From Cavia porcellus (taxonomy: Eukaryota; Chordata; Mammalia; Rodentia; Caviidae), in assembly GCF_034190915.1 (NCBI RefSeq), contig NW_026947685.1:310001-374000 (forward strand): a stretch of 64,000 bases of DNA, written 5' to 3'. How positions within the stretch are numbered: the first letter of the stretch is position 1; each line of letters begins with the position of its first letter. The translations under genes and the position numbers were made by a program. This document shows positions 41,802-55,401 of the stretch, piece by piece. The notes under the pieces were generated by a model. The model was given only the letters and a program-made list of their open reading frames with translations, was not told the DNA's origin and made no database searches.

Positions 41802-42672
41802 CACCACCCCGTGATGTTTTTCTCACTCCTACTAGTGAATCTAATGTGACACACACCCATACAATGCGCACCACCCCGTGATGTTTTTCTCACTGCTACT
41901 AGTGAATCTAATGTGACACACACCCATACAATGCGCACCACCCCGTGATGTTTTTCTCACTGCTACTAGTGAATGTAATGAGACACACACCCATACAATG
42001 CGCACCACCCCGTGATGTTTTTCTCACTCCTACTAGTGAATGTAATGTGACACACACCAAAACAATGCGCACCACCCCGTGATGTTTTTCTCACTGCTGC
42101 TAGTGAATGTAATGAGACACACACCCATACAATGCGCACCACCCCGTGATGTTTTTCTCACTGCTGCTAGTGAATGTAATGAGACACACACCCATACAAT
42201 GCGCACCACCCCGTGATGTTTTTCTCACTGCTACTAGTGAATGTAATGTGACACACACCCATACAATGCGCACCACCCCGTGATGTTTTTCTCACTGCTA
42301 CTAGTGAATCTAATGTAACACACACCCATACAATGCGCACCACCCCGTGATGTTTTTCTCACCCCTACTAGTGAATGTAATGTAACACACACCCATACAA
42401 TGCGCACCACCCCGTGATGTTTTTCTCACTCCTACTAGTGAATGTAATGTAACACACACCCATACAATGCGCACCACCCCGTGATGTTTTTCTCACTCCT
42501 ACTAGTGAATGTAATGTAACACACACCCATACAATGCGCACCACCCCGTGATGTTTTTCTCACTCCTACTAGTGAATATAATGTAACACACACCCATACA
42601 ATGCGCACCACCCCGTGATGTTTTTCTCACTCCTACTAGTGAATGTAATGTAACACACACCCATACAATGCG
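41802..42672. repeat. Cassette cut off by a duplication junction, copy 7
   Basis: It follows the standard order for 13 monomers, through the CCAAAAC, CTGCTGC, CACCCCTAC and GAATATAATG monomers. Where AAGGCG and CACCACGCCG should appear (42673) there are plain monomers instead. The expected sequence is replaced by sequence matching 33.76 kb onward, which marks the junction of the 9-kb tandem duplication. Confidence 0.85.
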
Positions 42673-42806
42673 CACCACCCCGTGATGTTTTTCTCACTCC
42701 TACTAGTGAATGTAATGTAACACACACCCATACAATGCGCACCACCCCGTGATGTTTTTCTCACTCCTACTAGTGAATCTAATGTAACAGACACCCATAC
42801 AATGCG
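42606..42806. other. Junction of the 9-kb tandem duplication
   Basis: Left of about 42673 the sequence follows the cassette order of 37849-38720. From 42740 it follows 33762 onward. The two monomers between are plain consensus and cannot be assigned to either side. The switch keeps the 67-bp phase exactly, as expected from unequal exchange between aligned monomers. Confidence 0.8.
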
Positions 42807-44816
42807 CACCACCCCGTGATGTTTTTCTCACTCCTACTAGTGAATCTAATGTAACAGACACCCATACAATGCGCACCACCCCGTGATGTTTTTCTCACTC
42901 CTACTAGTGAATCTAATGTAACACACACCCATACAATGCGCACCACCCCGTGATGTTTTTCTCACTCCTACTAGTGAATGTAATGTAACACACACCCATA
43001 CAATGCGCACCACCCCGTGATGTTTTTCTCACTCCTACTAGTGAATCTAATGTAACACACACCCATACAATGCGCACCACCCCGTGATGTTTTTCTCACT
43101 CCTACTAGTGAATCTAATGTAACAAACACCCATACAATGCCCACCACCCCGTGATGTTTTTCTCACTCCTACTAGTGAATGTAATGTAACACACACCCAT
43201 ACAATGCGCACCACCCCGTGATGTTTTTCTCACTCCTACTAGTGAATGTATTGTAACACACACCCATACAATGCGCACCACCCCGTGATGTTTTTCTCAC
43301 TCCTACTAGTGAATGTAATGTAACACACACCCATACAATGCGCACCACCCCGTGATGTTTTTCTCACTCCTACTAGTGAATGTAATGTAACACACACCCA
43401 TACAATGCGCACCACCCCGTGATGTTTTTCTCACTCCTACTAGTGAATGTAATGTAACACACACCCATACAATGCGCACCACCCCGTGATGTTTTTCTCA
43501 CTCCTACTAGTGAATCTAATGTAACACACACCCATACAATGCGCACCACCCCGTGATGTTTTTCTCACTCCTACTAGTGAATCTAATGTAACACACACCC
43601 ATACAATGCGCACCACCCCGTGATGATTTTCTCACTCCTACTAGTGAATCTAATGTAATACACACCCATACAATGCCCACCACCCCGTGATGTTTTTCTC
43701 ACTCCTACTAGTGAATGTAATGTAACACACACCCATACAATGCGCACCACCCCGTGATGTTTTTCTCACTCCTACTAGTGAATCTAATGTAACACACACC
43801 CATACAATGCGCACCACCCCGTGATGTTTTTCTCACTGCTACTAGTGAATGTATTGTAACACACACCCATACAATGCGCACCACCCCGTGATGTTTTTCT
43901 CACTCCTACTAGTGAATCTAATGAAACACACACCCATACAATGCGCACCACCCCGTGATGTTTTTCTCACTCTTACTAGTGTATCTAATGCAACACACAC
44001 CCATACAATGCGCACCACCCCGTGATGTTTTTCTCACTCCTACTAGTGAATGTAATGTAACACACACCCATACAATGCGCACCACCCCGTGATGTTTTTC
44101 TCACTCCTACTAGTGAATCTAATGTAACACACACCCATACAATGCGCACCACCCCGTGATGTTTTTCTCACTGCTACTAGTAAATGTAATGTAACACACA
44201 CCCATACAATGCGCACCACCCCGTGATGTTTTTCTCACTCCTACTAGTGAATGTAATGTAACACACACCCATACAATGCGCACCACGCCGTGATGTTTTT
44301 CTCACTCCTACTAGTGAATCTAATGTAACACACACCGATACAAGGCGCACCACCCCGTGATGTTTTTCTCACTCCTACTAGTCAATCTAATGTTACAGAC
44401 ACCCATACAAGGCGCACCACCCCGTGATGTTTTTCTCACTCCTACTAGTGAATCTAATGTAACACACACCCATACAATGCGCACCACCCCGTGATGTTTT
44501 TCTCACTCCTACTAGTGAATCTAATGTAACACACACCCATATAATGCGCACAACCCCATGATGTTTTTCTCACTCCTACTAGTGAATCTAATGTAACACA
44601 CACCCATACAATGCGCACCACCCCGTGATGTTTTTCTCACTCCTACTAGTGAATGTAATGTAACACACACCCATACAATGCGCACCACCCCGTGATGTTT
44701 TTCTCACTCCTACTAGTGAATGTAAGGTAACACACACCCATACAATGCGCACCACCCCGTGATGTTTTTCTCACTCCTACTAGTGAATGTAAGGTAACAC
44801 ACACCCATACAATGCG

Positions 44817-44882
44817 CACCACCCCGTGATGTTTTTCTCACTCCTACTAGTGATGTAATGTGACACACACCCAAACAATGCG
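44817..44882. repeat. 66-bp monomer (1 A lost in GTGAATG)
   Basis: CTAGTGATGTAATG replaces CTAGTGAATGTAATG. The equivalent monomers at 29340 and 35839 are full length, so the deletion arose after the 9-kb duplication that made this copy. It is the first monomer of a truncated cassette. Confidence 0.9.
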
Positions 44883-45753
44883 CACCACCCCGTGATGTTT
44901 TTCTCACTGCTGCTAGTGAATGTAATGAGACACACACCCATACAATGCGCACCACCCCGTGATATTTTTCTCACTGCTGCTAGTGAATGTAATGAGACAC
45001 ACACCCATACAATGCGCACCACCCCGTGATGTTTTTCTCACTGCTACTAGTGAATGTAATGTGACACACACCCATACAATGCGCACCACCCCGTGATGTT
45101 TTTCTCACTGCTACTAGTGAATCTAATGTAACACACACCCATACAATGCGCACCACCCCGTGATGTTTTTCTCACCCCTACTAGTGAATGTAATGTAACA
45201 CACACCCATACAATGCGCACCACCCCGTGATGTTTTTCTCACTCCTACTAGTGAATGTAATGTAACACACACCCATACAATGCGCACCACCCCGTGATGT
45301 TTTTCTCACTCCTACTAGTGAATGTAATGTAACACACACCCATACAATGCGCACCACCCCGTGATGTTTTTCTCACTCCTACTAGTGAATATAATGTAAC
45401 ACACACCCATACAATGCGCACCACCCCGTGATGTTTTTCTCACTCCTACTAGTGAATGTAATGTAACACACACCCATACAAGGCGCACCACGCCGTGATG
45501 TTTTTCTCACTCCTACTAGTGAATCTAATGTAACACACACCGATACAAGGCGTACCACCCCGTGATGTTTTTCTCACTCCTACTAGTGAATCTAATGTAA
45601 CAGACAACCATACAATGCGCACCACCCCGTGATGTTTTTCTCACTCCTACTAGTGAATCTAATGTAACAGACACCCATACAATGCGCACCACCCCGTGAT
45701 GTTTTTCTCACTCCTACTAGTGAATCTAATGTAACAGACACCCATACAATGCG
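44817..45753. repeat. Cassette lacking its first three monomers, copy 8
   Basis: This is the 9-kb-duplication partner of copy 5 and has the same truncated start. Its first monomer has a private 1-bp deletion. The CACCACGCCG start is at 45486. Immediately after it, two monomers present in the partner (36777-36910) are missing. Confidence 0.85.
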
Positions 45754-46423
45754 CACCACCCCGTGATGTTTTTCTCACTCCTACTAGTGAATCTAATGTA
45801 ACACACACCCATACAATGCCCACCACCCCGTGATGTTTTTCTCACTCCTACTAGTGAATGTAATGTAACACACACCCATACAATGCGCACCACCCCGTGA
45901 TGTTTTTCTCACTCCTACTAGTGAATGTAATGTAACACACACCCATACAATGCGCACCACCCCGTGATGTTTTTCTCACTCCTACTAGTGAATGTAATGT
46001 AACACACACCCATACAATGCGCACCACCCCGTGATGTTTTTCTCACTCCTACTAGTGAATCTAATGTAACACACACCCATACAATGCGCACCACCCCGTG
46101 ATGTTTTTCTCACTCCTACTAGTGAATCTAATGTAACACACACCCATACAATGCGCACCACCCCGTGATGTTTTTCTCACTGCTACTAGTGAATCTAATG
46201 TGACACACACCCATACAATGCGCACCACCCCGTGATGTTTTTCTCACTCCTACTAGTGAATGTAATGTAACACACACCCATACAATGCGCACCACCCCGT
46301 GATGTTTTTCTCACTCCTACTAGTGAATCTAATGTAACACACACCCATACAATGCGCACCACCCCGTGATGTTTTTCTCACTCCTACTAGTGAATGTAAT
46401 GTAACACACACCCATACAAGGCG

Positions 46424-49400
46424 CACCACGCCGTGATGTTTTTCTCACTCCTACTAGTGAATCTAATGTAACACACACCGATACAAGGCGTACCACCCCG
46501 TGATGTTTTTCTCACTCCTACTAGTGAATCTAATGTAACAGACAACCATACAATGCGCACCACCCCGTGATGTTTTTCTCACTCCTACTAGTGAATCTAA
46601 TGTAACACACACCCATACAATGCGCACCACCCCGTGATGTTTTTCTCACTCCTACTAGTGAATCTAATGTAACACACACCCATACAATGCGCACCACCCC
46701 GTGATGTTTTTCTCACTCCTACTAGTGAATCTAATGTGACACACACCCATACAATGCGCACCACCCCGTGATGTTTTTCTCACTGCTACTAGTGAATCTA
46801 ATGTGACACACACCCATACAATGCGCACCACCCCGTGATGTTTTTCTCACTGCTACTAGTGAATGTAATGAGACACACACCCATACAATGCGCACCACCC
46901 CGTGATGTTTTTCTCACTCCTACTAGTGAATGTAATGTGACACACACCAAAACAATGCGCACCACCCCGTGATGTTTTTCTCACTGCTGCTAGTGAATGT
47001 AATGAGACACACACCCATACAATGCGCACCACCCCGTGATGTTTTTCTCACTGCTGCTAGTGAATGTAATGAGACACACACCCATACAATGCGCACCACC
47101 CCGTGATGTTTTTCTCACTGCTACTAGTGAATGTAATGTGACACACACCCATACAATGCGCACCACCCCGTGATGTTTTTCTCACTGCTACTAGTGAATC
47201 TAATGTAACACACACCCATACAATGCGCACCACCCCGTGATGTTTTTCTCACCCCTACTAGTGAATGTAATGTAACACACACCCATACAATGCGCACCAC
47301 CCCGTGATGTTTTTCTCACTCCTACTAGTGAATGTAATGTAACACACACCCATACAATGCGCACCACCCCGTGATGTTTTTCTCACTCCTACTAGTGAAT
47401 GTAATGTAACACACACCCATACAATGCGCACCACCCCGTGATGTTTTTCTCACTCCTACTAGTGAATATAATGTAACACACACCCATACAATGCGCACCA
47501 CCCCGTGATGTTTTTCTCACTCCTACTAGTGAATGTAATGTAACACACACCCATACAAGGCGCACCACGCCGTGATGTTTTTCTCACTCCTACTAGTGAA
47601 TCTAATGTAACACACACCGATACAAGGCGTACCACCCCGTGATGTTTTTCTCACTCCTACTAGTGAATCTAATGTAACAGACAACCATACAATGCGCACC
47701 ACCCCGTGATGTTTTTCTCACTCCTACTAGTGAATCTAATGTAACAGACACCCATACAATGCGCACCACCCCGTGATGTTTTTCTCACTCCTACTAGTGA
47801 ATCTAATGTAACAGACACCCATACAATGCGCACCACCCCGTGATGTTTTTCTCACTCCTACTAGTGAATCTAATGTAACACACACCCATACAATGCGCAC
47901 CACCCCGTGATGTTTTTCTCACTCCTACTAGTGAATCTAATGTAACACACACCCATATAATGCGCACCACCCCGTGATGTTTTTCTCACTCCTACTAGTG
48001 AATCTAATGTAACACGCACCCATACAATGCCCACCACCCCGTGATGTTTTTCTCACTCCTACTAGTGAATGTAATGTAACACACACCCATACAATGCGCA
48101 CCACCCCGTGATGTTTTTCTCACTCCTACTAGTGAATGTAATGTAACACACACCCATACAATGCGCACCACCCCGTGATGTTTTTCTCACTCCTACTAGT
48201 GAATGTAATGTAACACACACCCATACAATGCGCACCACCCCGTGATGTTTTTCTCACTCCTACTAGTGAATCTAATGTAACACACACCCATACAATGCGC
48301 ACCACCCCGTGATGTTTTTCTCACTCCTACTAGTGAATCTAATGTAACACACACCCATACAATGCGCACCACCCCGTGATGTTTTTCTCACTGCTACTAG
48401 TGAATCTAATGTGACACACACCCATACAATGCGCACCACCCCGTGATGTTTTTCTCACTCCTACTAGTGAATGTAATGTAACACACACCCATACAATGCG
48501 CACCACCCCGTGATGTTTTTCTCACTCCTACTAGTGAATATAATGTAACACACACCCATACAATGCGCACCACCCCGTGATGTTTTTCTCACTCCTACTA
48601 GTGAATGTAATGTAACACACACCCATACAAGGCGCACCACGCCGTGATGTTTTTCTCACTCCTACTAGTGAATGTAATGTAACACACACCGATACAATGC
48701 GTACCACCCCGTGATGTTTTTCTCACTCCTACTAGTGAATCTAATGTAACAGACAACCATACAATGCGCACCACCCCGTGATGTTTTTCTCACTCCTACT
48801 AGTGAATCTAATGTAACAGACACCCATACAATGCGCACCACCCCGTGATGTTTTTCTCACTCCTACTAGTGAATCTAATGTAACAGACACCCATACAATG
48901 CGCACCACCCCGTGATGTTTTTCTCACTCCTACTAGTGAATCTAATGTAACAGACACCCATACAATGCGCACCACCCCGTGATGTTTTTCTCACTCCTAC
49001 TAGTGAATCTAATGTAACACACACCCATACAATGCGCACCACCCCGTGATGTTTTTCTCACCCCTACTAGTGAATGTAATGTAACACACACCCATACAAT
49101 GCGCACCACCCCGTGATGTTTTTCTCACTCCTACTAGTGAATGTAATGTAACACACACCCATACAATGCGCACCACCCCGTGATGTTTTTCTCACTCCTA
49201 CTAGTGAATGTAATGTAACACACACCCATACAATGCGCACCACCCCGTGATGTTTTTCTCACTCCTACTAGTGAATATAATGTAACACACACCCATACAA
49301 TGCGCACCACCCCGTGATGTTTTTCTCACTCCTACTAGTGAATGTAATGTAACACACACCCATACAAGGCGCACCACGCCGTGATGTTTTTCTCACTCCT

Positions 49401-50376
49401 ACTAGTGAATCTAATGTAACACACACCGATACAAGGCATACCACCCCGTGATGTTTTTCTCACTCTTACTAGTGAATCTAATGTAACAGATAACCATACA
49501 ATGCGCACCACCCCGTGATGTTTTTCTCACTCCTACTAGTGAATCTAATGTAACAGACACCCATACAATGCGCACCACCCCGTGATGTTTTTCTCACTCC
49601 TACTAGTGAATCTAATGTAACAGACACCCATACAATGCGCACCACCCCGTGATGTTTTTCTCACTCCTACTAGTGAATCTAATGTAACACACACCCATAT
49701 AATGCGCACCACCCCGTGATGTTTTTCTCACTCCTACTAGTGAATCTAATGTAACACACACCCATACAATGCCCACCACCCCGTGATGTTTATCTCACTC
49801 CTACTAGTGAATGTAATGTAACACACACCCATACAATGCGCACCACCCCGTGATGTTTTTCTCACTCCTACTAGTGAATGTAATGTAACACACACCCATA
49901 CAATGCGCACCACCCCGTGATGTTTTTCTCACTCCTACTAGTGAATGTAATGTAACACACACCCATACAATGCGCACCACCCCGTGATGTTTTTCTCACT
50001 CCTACTAGTGAATCTAATGTAACACACACCCATACAATGCGCACCACCCCGTGATGTTTTTCTCACTCCTACTAGTGAATCTAATGTAACACACACCCAT
50101 ACAATGCGCACCACCCCGTGATGTTTTTCTCACTGCTACTAGTGAATCTAATGTGACACACACCCATACAATGCGCACCACCCCGTGATGTTTTTCTCAC
50201 TCCTACTAGTGAATGTAATGTAACACACACCCATACAATGCGCACCACCCCGTGATGTTTTTCTCACTCCTACTAGTGAATCTAATGTAACACACACCCA
50301 TACAATGCGCACCACCCCGTGATATTTTTCTCACTCCTACTAGTGAATGTAATGTAACACACACCCATACAAGGCG
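46424..50376. repeat. Higher-order repeat unit, 59 monomers, second copy
   Basis: The spacing series is the same (47563, 48635, 49372, 50377). It carries the same internal variants, such as CCGATACAATGCG near 48690, AAGGCATACC near 49434 and CAGATAACC near 49489. It was produced by the 9-kb duplication. Confidence 0.8.
46692..47830. repeat. Variant-monomer cassette, copy 9 (17 monomers)
   Basis: This is a full cassette with CCAAAAC and the CACCACGCCG start at 47563. It lies 8843 bp (132 monomers minus 1 bp) after copy 6 and is its partner in the 9-kb duplication. Confidence 0.85.
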
Positions 50377-53300
50377 CACCACGCCGTGATGTTTTTCTCA
50401 CTCCTACTAGTGAATCTAATGTAACACACACCGATACAAGGCGTACCACCCCGTGATGTTTTTCTCACTCCTACTAGTGAATCTAATGTAACAGACAACC
50501 ATACAATGCGCACCACCCCGTGATGTTTTTCTCACTCCTACTAGTGAATCTAATGTAACACACACCCATACAATGCGCACCACCCCGTGATGTTTTTCTC
50601 ACTCCTACTAGTGAATCTAATGTAACACACACCCATACAATGCGCACCACCCCGTGATGTTTTTCTCACTCCTACTAGTGAATCTAATGTGACACACACC
50701 CATACAATGCGCACCACCCCGTGATGTTTTTCTCACTGCTACTAGTGAATCTAATGTGACACACACCCATACAATGCGCACCACCCCGTGATGTTTTTCT
50801 CACTGCTACTAGTGAATGTAATGAGACACACACCCATACAATGCGCACCACCCCGTGATGTTTTTCTCACTCCTACTAGTGAATGTAATGTGACACACAC
50901 CAAAACAATGCGCACCACCCCGTGATGTTTTTCTCACTGCTGCTAGTGAATGTAATGAGACACACACCCATACAATGCGCACCACCCCGTGATGTTTTTC
51001 TCACTGCTGCTAGTGAATGTAATGAGACACACACCCATACAATGCGCACCACCCCGTGATGTTTTTCTCACTGCTACTAGTGAATGTAATGTGACACACA
51101 CCCATACAATGCGCACCACCCCGTGATGTTTTTCTCACTGCTACTAGTGAATCTAATGTAACACACACCCATACAATGCGCACCACCCCGTGATGTTTTT
51201 CTCACCCCTACTAGTGAATGTAATGTAACACACACCCATACAATGCGCACCACCCCGTGATGTTTTTCTCACTCCTACTAGTGAATGTAATGTAACACAC
51301 ACCCATACAATGCGCACCACCCCGTGATGTTTTTCTCACTCCTACTAGTGAATGTAATGTAACACACACCCATACAATGCGCACCACCCCGTGATGTTTT
51401 TCTCACTCCTACTAGTGAATATAATGTAACACACACCCATACAATGCGCACCACCCCGTGATGTTTTTCTCACTCCTACTAGTGAATGTAATGTAACACA
51501 CACCCATACAAGGCGCACCAGGCCGTGATGTTTTTCTCACTCCTACTAGTGAATCTAATGTAACACACACCGATACAAGGCGTACCACCCCGTGATGTTT
51601 TTCTCACTCCTACTAGTGAATCTAATGTAACAGACAACCATACAATGCGCACCACCCCGTGATGTTTTTCTCACTCCTACTAGTGAATCTAATGTAACAG
51701 ACACCCATACAATGCGCACCACCCCGTGATGTTTTTCTCACTCCTACTAGTGAATCTAATGTAACAGACACCCATACAATGCGCACCACCCCGTGATGTT
51801 TTTCTCACTCCTACTAGTGAATCTAATGTAACACACACCCATACAATGCGCACCACCCCGTGATGTTTTTCTCACTCCTACTAGTGAATCTAATGTAACA
51901 CACACCCATATAATGCGCACCACCCCGTGATGTTTTTCTCACTCCTACTAGTGAATCTAATGTAACACGCACCCATACAATGCCCACCACCCCGTGATGT
52001 TTTTCTCACTCCTACTAGTGAATGTAATGTAACACACACCCATACAATGCGCACCACCCCGTGATGTTTTTCTCACTCCTACTAGTGAATGTAATGTAAC
52101 ACACACCCATACAATGCGCACCACCCCGTGATGTTTTTCTCACTCCTACTAGTGAATGTAATGTAACACACACCCATACAATGCGCACCACCCCGTGATG
52201 TTTTTCTCACTCCTACTAGTGAATCTAATGTAACACACACCCATACAATGCGCACCACCCCGTGATGTTTTTCTCACTCCTACTAGTGAATCTAATGTAA
52301 CACACACCCATACAATGCGCACCACCCCGTGATGTTTTTCTCACTGCTACTAGTGAATCTAATGTGACACACACCCATACAATGCGCACCACCCCGTGAT
52401 GTTTTTCTCACTCCTACTAGTGAATGTAATGTAACACACACCCATACAATGCGCACCACCCCGTGATGTTTTTCTCACTCCTACTAGTGAATATAATGTA
52501 ACACACACCCATACAATGCGCACCACCCCGTGATGTTTTTCTCACTCCTACTAGTGAATGTAATGTAACACACACCCATACAAGGCGCACCACGCCGTGA
52601 TGTTTTTCTCACTCCTACTAGTGAATGTAATGTAACACACACCGATACAATGCGTACCACCCCGTGATGTTTTTCTCACTCCTACTAGTGAATCTAATGT
52701 AACAGACAACCATACAATGCGCACCACCCCGTGATGTTTTTCTCACTCCTACTAGTGAATCTAATGTAACAGACACCCATACAATGCGCACCACCCCGTG
52801 ATGTTTTTCTCACTCCTACTAGTGAATCTAATGTAACAGACACCCATACAATGCGCACCACCCCGTGATGTTTTTCTCACTCCTACTAGTGAATCTAATG
52901 TAACAGACACCCATACAATGCGCACCACCCCGTGATGTTTTTCTCACTCCTACTAGTGAATCTAATGTAACACACACCCATATAATGCGCACCACCCCGT
53001 GATGTTTTTCTCACTCCTACTAGTGAATCTAATGTAACACACACCCATACAATGCCCACCACCCCGTGATGTTTTTCTCACTCCTACTAGTGAATGTAAT
53101 GTAACACACACCCATACAATGCGCACCACCCCGTGATGTTTTTCTCACTCCTACTAGTGAATGTAATGTAACACACACCCATACAATGCGCACCACCCCG
53201 TGATGTTTTTCTCACTCCTACTAGTGAATGTAATGTAACACACACCCATACAATGCGCACCACCCCGTGATGTTTTTCTCACTCCTACTAGTGAATCTAA

Positions 53301-55401
53301 TGTAACACACACCCATACAATGCGCACCACCCCGTGATGTTTTTCTCACTCCTACTAGTGAATCTAATGTAACACACACCCATACAATGCGCACCACCCC
53401 GTGATGTTTTTCTCACTGCTACTAGTGAATCTAATGTGACACACACCCATACAATGCGCACCACCCCGTGATGTTTTTCTCACTCCTACTAGTGAATGTA
53501 ATGTAACACACACCCATACAATGCGCACCACCCCGTGATGTTTTTCTCACTGCTACTAGTGAATCTAATGTGACACACAACCATACAATGCGCACCACCC
53601 CGTGATGTTTTTCTCACTGCTACTAGTGAATGTAATGAGACACACACCCATGCAATGCGCACAACCCCGTGATGTTTTTCTCACTGCTACTAGTGAATGT
53701 AATGTGACACACACCCATACAATGCGCACCACCCCGTGATGTTTTTCTCACTGCTACTAGTGAATCTAATGTAACACACACCCATACAATGCGCACCACC
53801 CCGTGATGTTTTTCTCACTCCTACTAGTGAATCTAATGTAACACACACCCATACAATGCGCACCACCCCGTGATGTTTTTCTCACTCCTACTAGTGAATC
53901 TAATGTAACACACACCCATACAATGCGCACCACCCCGTGATGTTTTTCTCACTCCTACTAGTGAATCTAATGTAACACACACCCATATAATGCGCACCAC
54001 CCCGTGATGTTTTTCTCACTCCTACTAGTGAATCTAATGTAACACACACCCATACAATGCCCACCACCCCGTGATGTTTTTCTCACTCCTACTAGTGAAT
54101 GTAATGTAACACACACCCATACAATGCGCACCACCCCGTGATGTTTTTCTCACTCCTACTAGTGAATGTAATGTAACACACACCCATACAATGCGCACCA
54201 CCCCGTGATGTTTTTCTCACTCCTACTAGTGAATGTAATGTAACACACACCCATACAATGCGCACCACCCCGTGATGTTTTTCTCACTCCTACTAGTGAA
54301 TATAATGTAACACACACCCATACAATGCGCACCACCCCGTGATGTTTTTCTCACTCCTACTAGTGAATGTAATGTAACACACACCCATACAAGGCGCACC
54401 ACGCCGTGATGTTTTTCTCACTCCTACTAGTGAATCTAATGTAACACACACCGATACAAGGCGTACCACCCCGTGATGTTTTTCTCACTCCTACTAGTGA
54501 ATCTAATGTAACAGACAACCATACAATGCGCACCACCCCGTGATGTTTTTCTCACTCCTACTAGTGAATCTAATGTAACAGACACCCATACAATGCGCAC
54601 CACCCCGTGATGTTTTTCTCACTCCTACTAGTGAATCTAATGTAACAGACACCCATACAATGCGCACCACCCCGTGATGTTTTTCTCACTCCTACTAGTG
54701 AATCTAATGTAACACACACCCATATAATGCGCACCACCCCGTGATGTTTTTCTCACTCCTACTAGTGAATCTAATGTAACACACACCCATACAATGCCCA
54801 CCACCCCGTGATGTTTTTCTCACTCCTACTAGTGAATGTAATGTAACACACACCCATACAATGCGCACCACCCCGTGATGTTTTTCTCACTCCTACTAGT
54901 GAATGTAATGTAACACACACCCATACAATGCGCACCACCCCGTGATGTTTTTCTCACTCCTACTAGTGAATGTAATGTAACACACACCCATACAATGCGC
55001 ACCACCCCGTGATGTTTTTCTCACTCCTACTAGTGAATCTAATGTAACACACACCCATACAATGCGCACCACCCCGTGATGTTTTTCTCACTCCTACTAG
55101 TGAATCTAATGTAACACACACCCATACAATGCGCACCACCCCGTGATGTTTTTCTCACTGCTACTAGTGAATCTAATGTGACACACACCCATACAATGCG
55201 CACCACCCCGTGATGTTTTTCTCACTCCTACTAGTGAATGTAATGTAACACACACCCATACAATGCGCACCACCCCGTGATGTTTTTCTCACTCCTACTA
55301 GTGAATCTAATGTAACACACACCCATACAATGCGCACCACCCCGTGATGTTTTTCTCACTCCTACTAGTGAATGTAATGTAACACACACCCATACAAGGC
55401 G
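50377..55401. repeat. Higher-order repeat unit, 75-monomer form (5025 bp)
   Basis: The spacings are 17, 16, 27 and 15 monomers (51516, 52588, 54397, 55402). It matches the 59-monomer unit except that the 11-monomer interval is replaced by 27. The longer interval contains a 27G group with GACACACAACC and CATGCAATGCGCACAACC near 53575-53660, related to sequence near 26.6 and 33.1 kb. The difference of 16 monomers equals a spacing common elsewhere in the array. Confidence 0.8.
50645..51783. repeat. Variant-monomer cassette, copy 10 (17 monomers)
   Basis: This is a full cassette, 59 monomers after copy 9. The usual CACCACGCCG start at 51516 reads CACCAGGCCG here, a private substitution. Confidence 0.85.

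Larger units (their letters stand above)
33762..42739. repeat. 9-kb tandem duplication, left copy (134 monomers)
   Basis: Everything from here recurs 8978 bp (134 monomers) downstream, and the second copy starts at 42740, right where this one ends, so the two are head to tail. Anchors are the CAGACACCC pair at 33811/42789 and 33878/42856, GTAATACAC near 34680/43660, and GTATCTAATGCAAC near 35001/43980. From about 45.75 kb the offset becomes 132 monomers minus 1 bp because two monomers and one base are missing in the right copy. The copies also differ by a few substitutions. Confidence 0.85.
42740..51515. repeat. 9-kb tandem duplication, right copy (131 monomers)
   Basis: This is the partner of 33762-42739. 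Private differences include GTCAATCTAATG near 44392, the 66-bp monomer at 44817, the loss of two monomers after 45753, and GAATCTAATG near 45657 where the left copy has GAAGCTAATG. The spacing of CACCACGCCG starts (17, 16, 11 and 15 monomers from 46424) repeats that of the left copy from 37581 exactly. Confidence 0.85.

Noticed and set aside
44713..45022. Two overlapping 80-codon minus-strand frames
   Set aside because: Both pass through the 66-bp monomer at 44817 and are satellite translations. Similar frames near 3.1, 17.0, 17.7, 19.5 and 20.3 kb are rejected for the same reason.
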